DNA of 64,000 bases, from NCBI RefSeq assembly GCF_004137355.1, contig NZ_SDVB01000170.1, positions 414,918-478,917 on the forward strand. Reading direction: 5' to 3'. The translations under genes and the position numbers were made by a program. The notes below the pieces were generated by a model. That model was not told the origin of the DNA and did not search any database. It saw only the letters and a list, made by a program, of their open reading frames with translations. The stretch is from Ciceribacter ferrooxidans (GTDB lineage Bacteria > Pseudomonadota > Alphaproteobacteria > Rhizobiales > Rhizobiaceae). Shown here in pieces: positions 63,706 through 64,000 of this stretch. Position 1 is the stretch's first letter, and each line of letters starts with the position of its first letter.

Positions 63706-64000
63706 ATGACCAAGCGCGAACCGATCACCCTCTTCTATTCACCGCAGACGCGTGCCACCGGCGCGCGCCTGCTTCTCGAGGAACTGGGCGTTCCCTACGA
63801 ACTCCACGTGCTCAACATGAAGGCCGGCGAGCAGCGCCAACCCGACTATCTTGCCGTCAATCCGATGGGCAAGGTTCCGGCCATCCTGCATGGCGGGACG
63901 CTCGTCACGGAACAGGCGGCGATCTACCTCTACCTCGCCGATCTCTTCGCGGAGAAGGGCCTCGCGCCCGCCATCGACGACCCCGACCGCGGCACCTATC
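63706..64000 (+). CDS. Glutathione S-transferase, N-terminal part (truncated by the window)
   Basis: The frame opens at ATG 63706 after AAGGAG and runs off the right edge with 98 residues. The N-terminal thioredoxin-like domain (LFYSPQTRATGARLLLEELG), the cis-proline region NPMGKVPAILHG and TEQAAIYLYLADLF match GSTs. The C-terminal helical domain is outside the window. Confidence 0.9.
   Translation, partial: MTKREPITLFYSPQTRATGARLLLEELGVPYELHVLNMKAGEQRQPDYLAVNPMGKVPAILHGGTLVTEQAAIYLYLADLFAEKGLAPAIDDPDRGTY

Overview
The window reads as chromosomal core DNA of a rhizobial alphaproteobacterium (Rhizobiaceae; the gene content and order resemble Sinorhizobium/Ensifer and Rhizobium). The evidence is the high G+C, the topA-rnr-DUF983-Nudix-MFS-rpmG and divK-pleD-DUF3572-dinB blocks, a complete alphaproteobacterial-type nuo operon running into birA, RNase J and methylmalonyl-CoA epimerase, the hupB-lon-clpX-clpP cluster, and two LexA boxes of the alphaproteobacterial direct-repeat type (GTTC-N7-GTTC). 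Species cannot be fixed from this sequence alone, and no database search was possible.

Layout. 0-5.4 kb (+): the 3' end of topA, RNase R, a DUF983 protein, a Nudix hydrolase, an MFS transporter and L33. 5.4-5.95 kb: tandem hairpin/terminators and a candidate structured RNA. 5.95-8.7 kb: the divK-pleD signalling pair (-), a DUF3572 protein and an acetyltransferase. 8.8-16.9 kb: SOS and replication genes (dinB, dnaE), an acetyltransferase-TPR fusion, an L,D-transpeptidase, and an unannotated 28-residue membrane peptide under a LexA box upstream of dnaE. 17.2-20.5 kb (-): proS and the lipoprotein-release transporter. 20.8-21.0 kb (+): a candidate small RNA or micro-ORF. 21.1-41.3 kb (-): nuoA to nuoN with four interspersed accessory genes, one of them a four-helix-bundle gene inside a short inverted-repeat cassette, continuing through birA, rnj and mce to a DUF1467 gene.

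41.6-44.5 kb: two identical tRNA-Asp genes, a tRNA-Val gene, and a 2.2 kb lower-G+C island bounded by a 25-bp repeat of the tRNA-Val 3' end. The island holds a HEPN-like protein, a cysteine-cluster protein and a frameshifted gene, with no integrase. 44.5-50.7 kb: a sugar epimerase, an aldo/keto reductase, a phytase-like esterase with a PhoB box, and a RibN-type riboflavin transporter behind an FMN riboswitch. 50.8-56.4 kb (-): HU, Lon, ClpX and ClpP with terminators and possible heat-shock promoters. 56.9-64 kb: a diguanylate cyclase, gamma-glutamyltransferase, a P450, an SDR/ArsR-like divergent pair, a WYL regulator and a truncated glutathione S-transferase.

How it works together: most of the window is housekeeping (respiratory complex I, replication, proteolysis, translation). 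The most promising less-described elements are the SOS-controlled 28-aa membrane peptide beside dnaE, the tRNA-Val mini-island with a HEPN-like protein, the inverted-repeat cassette inside nuo, and the two candidate structured RNAs.
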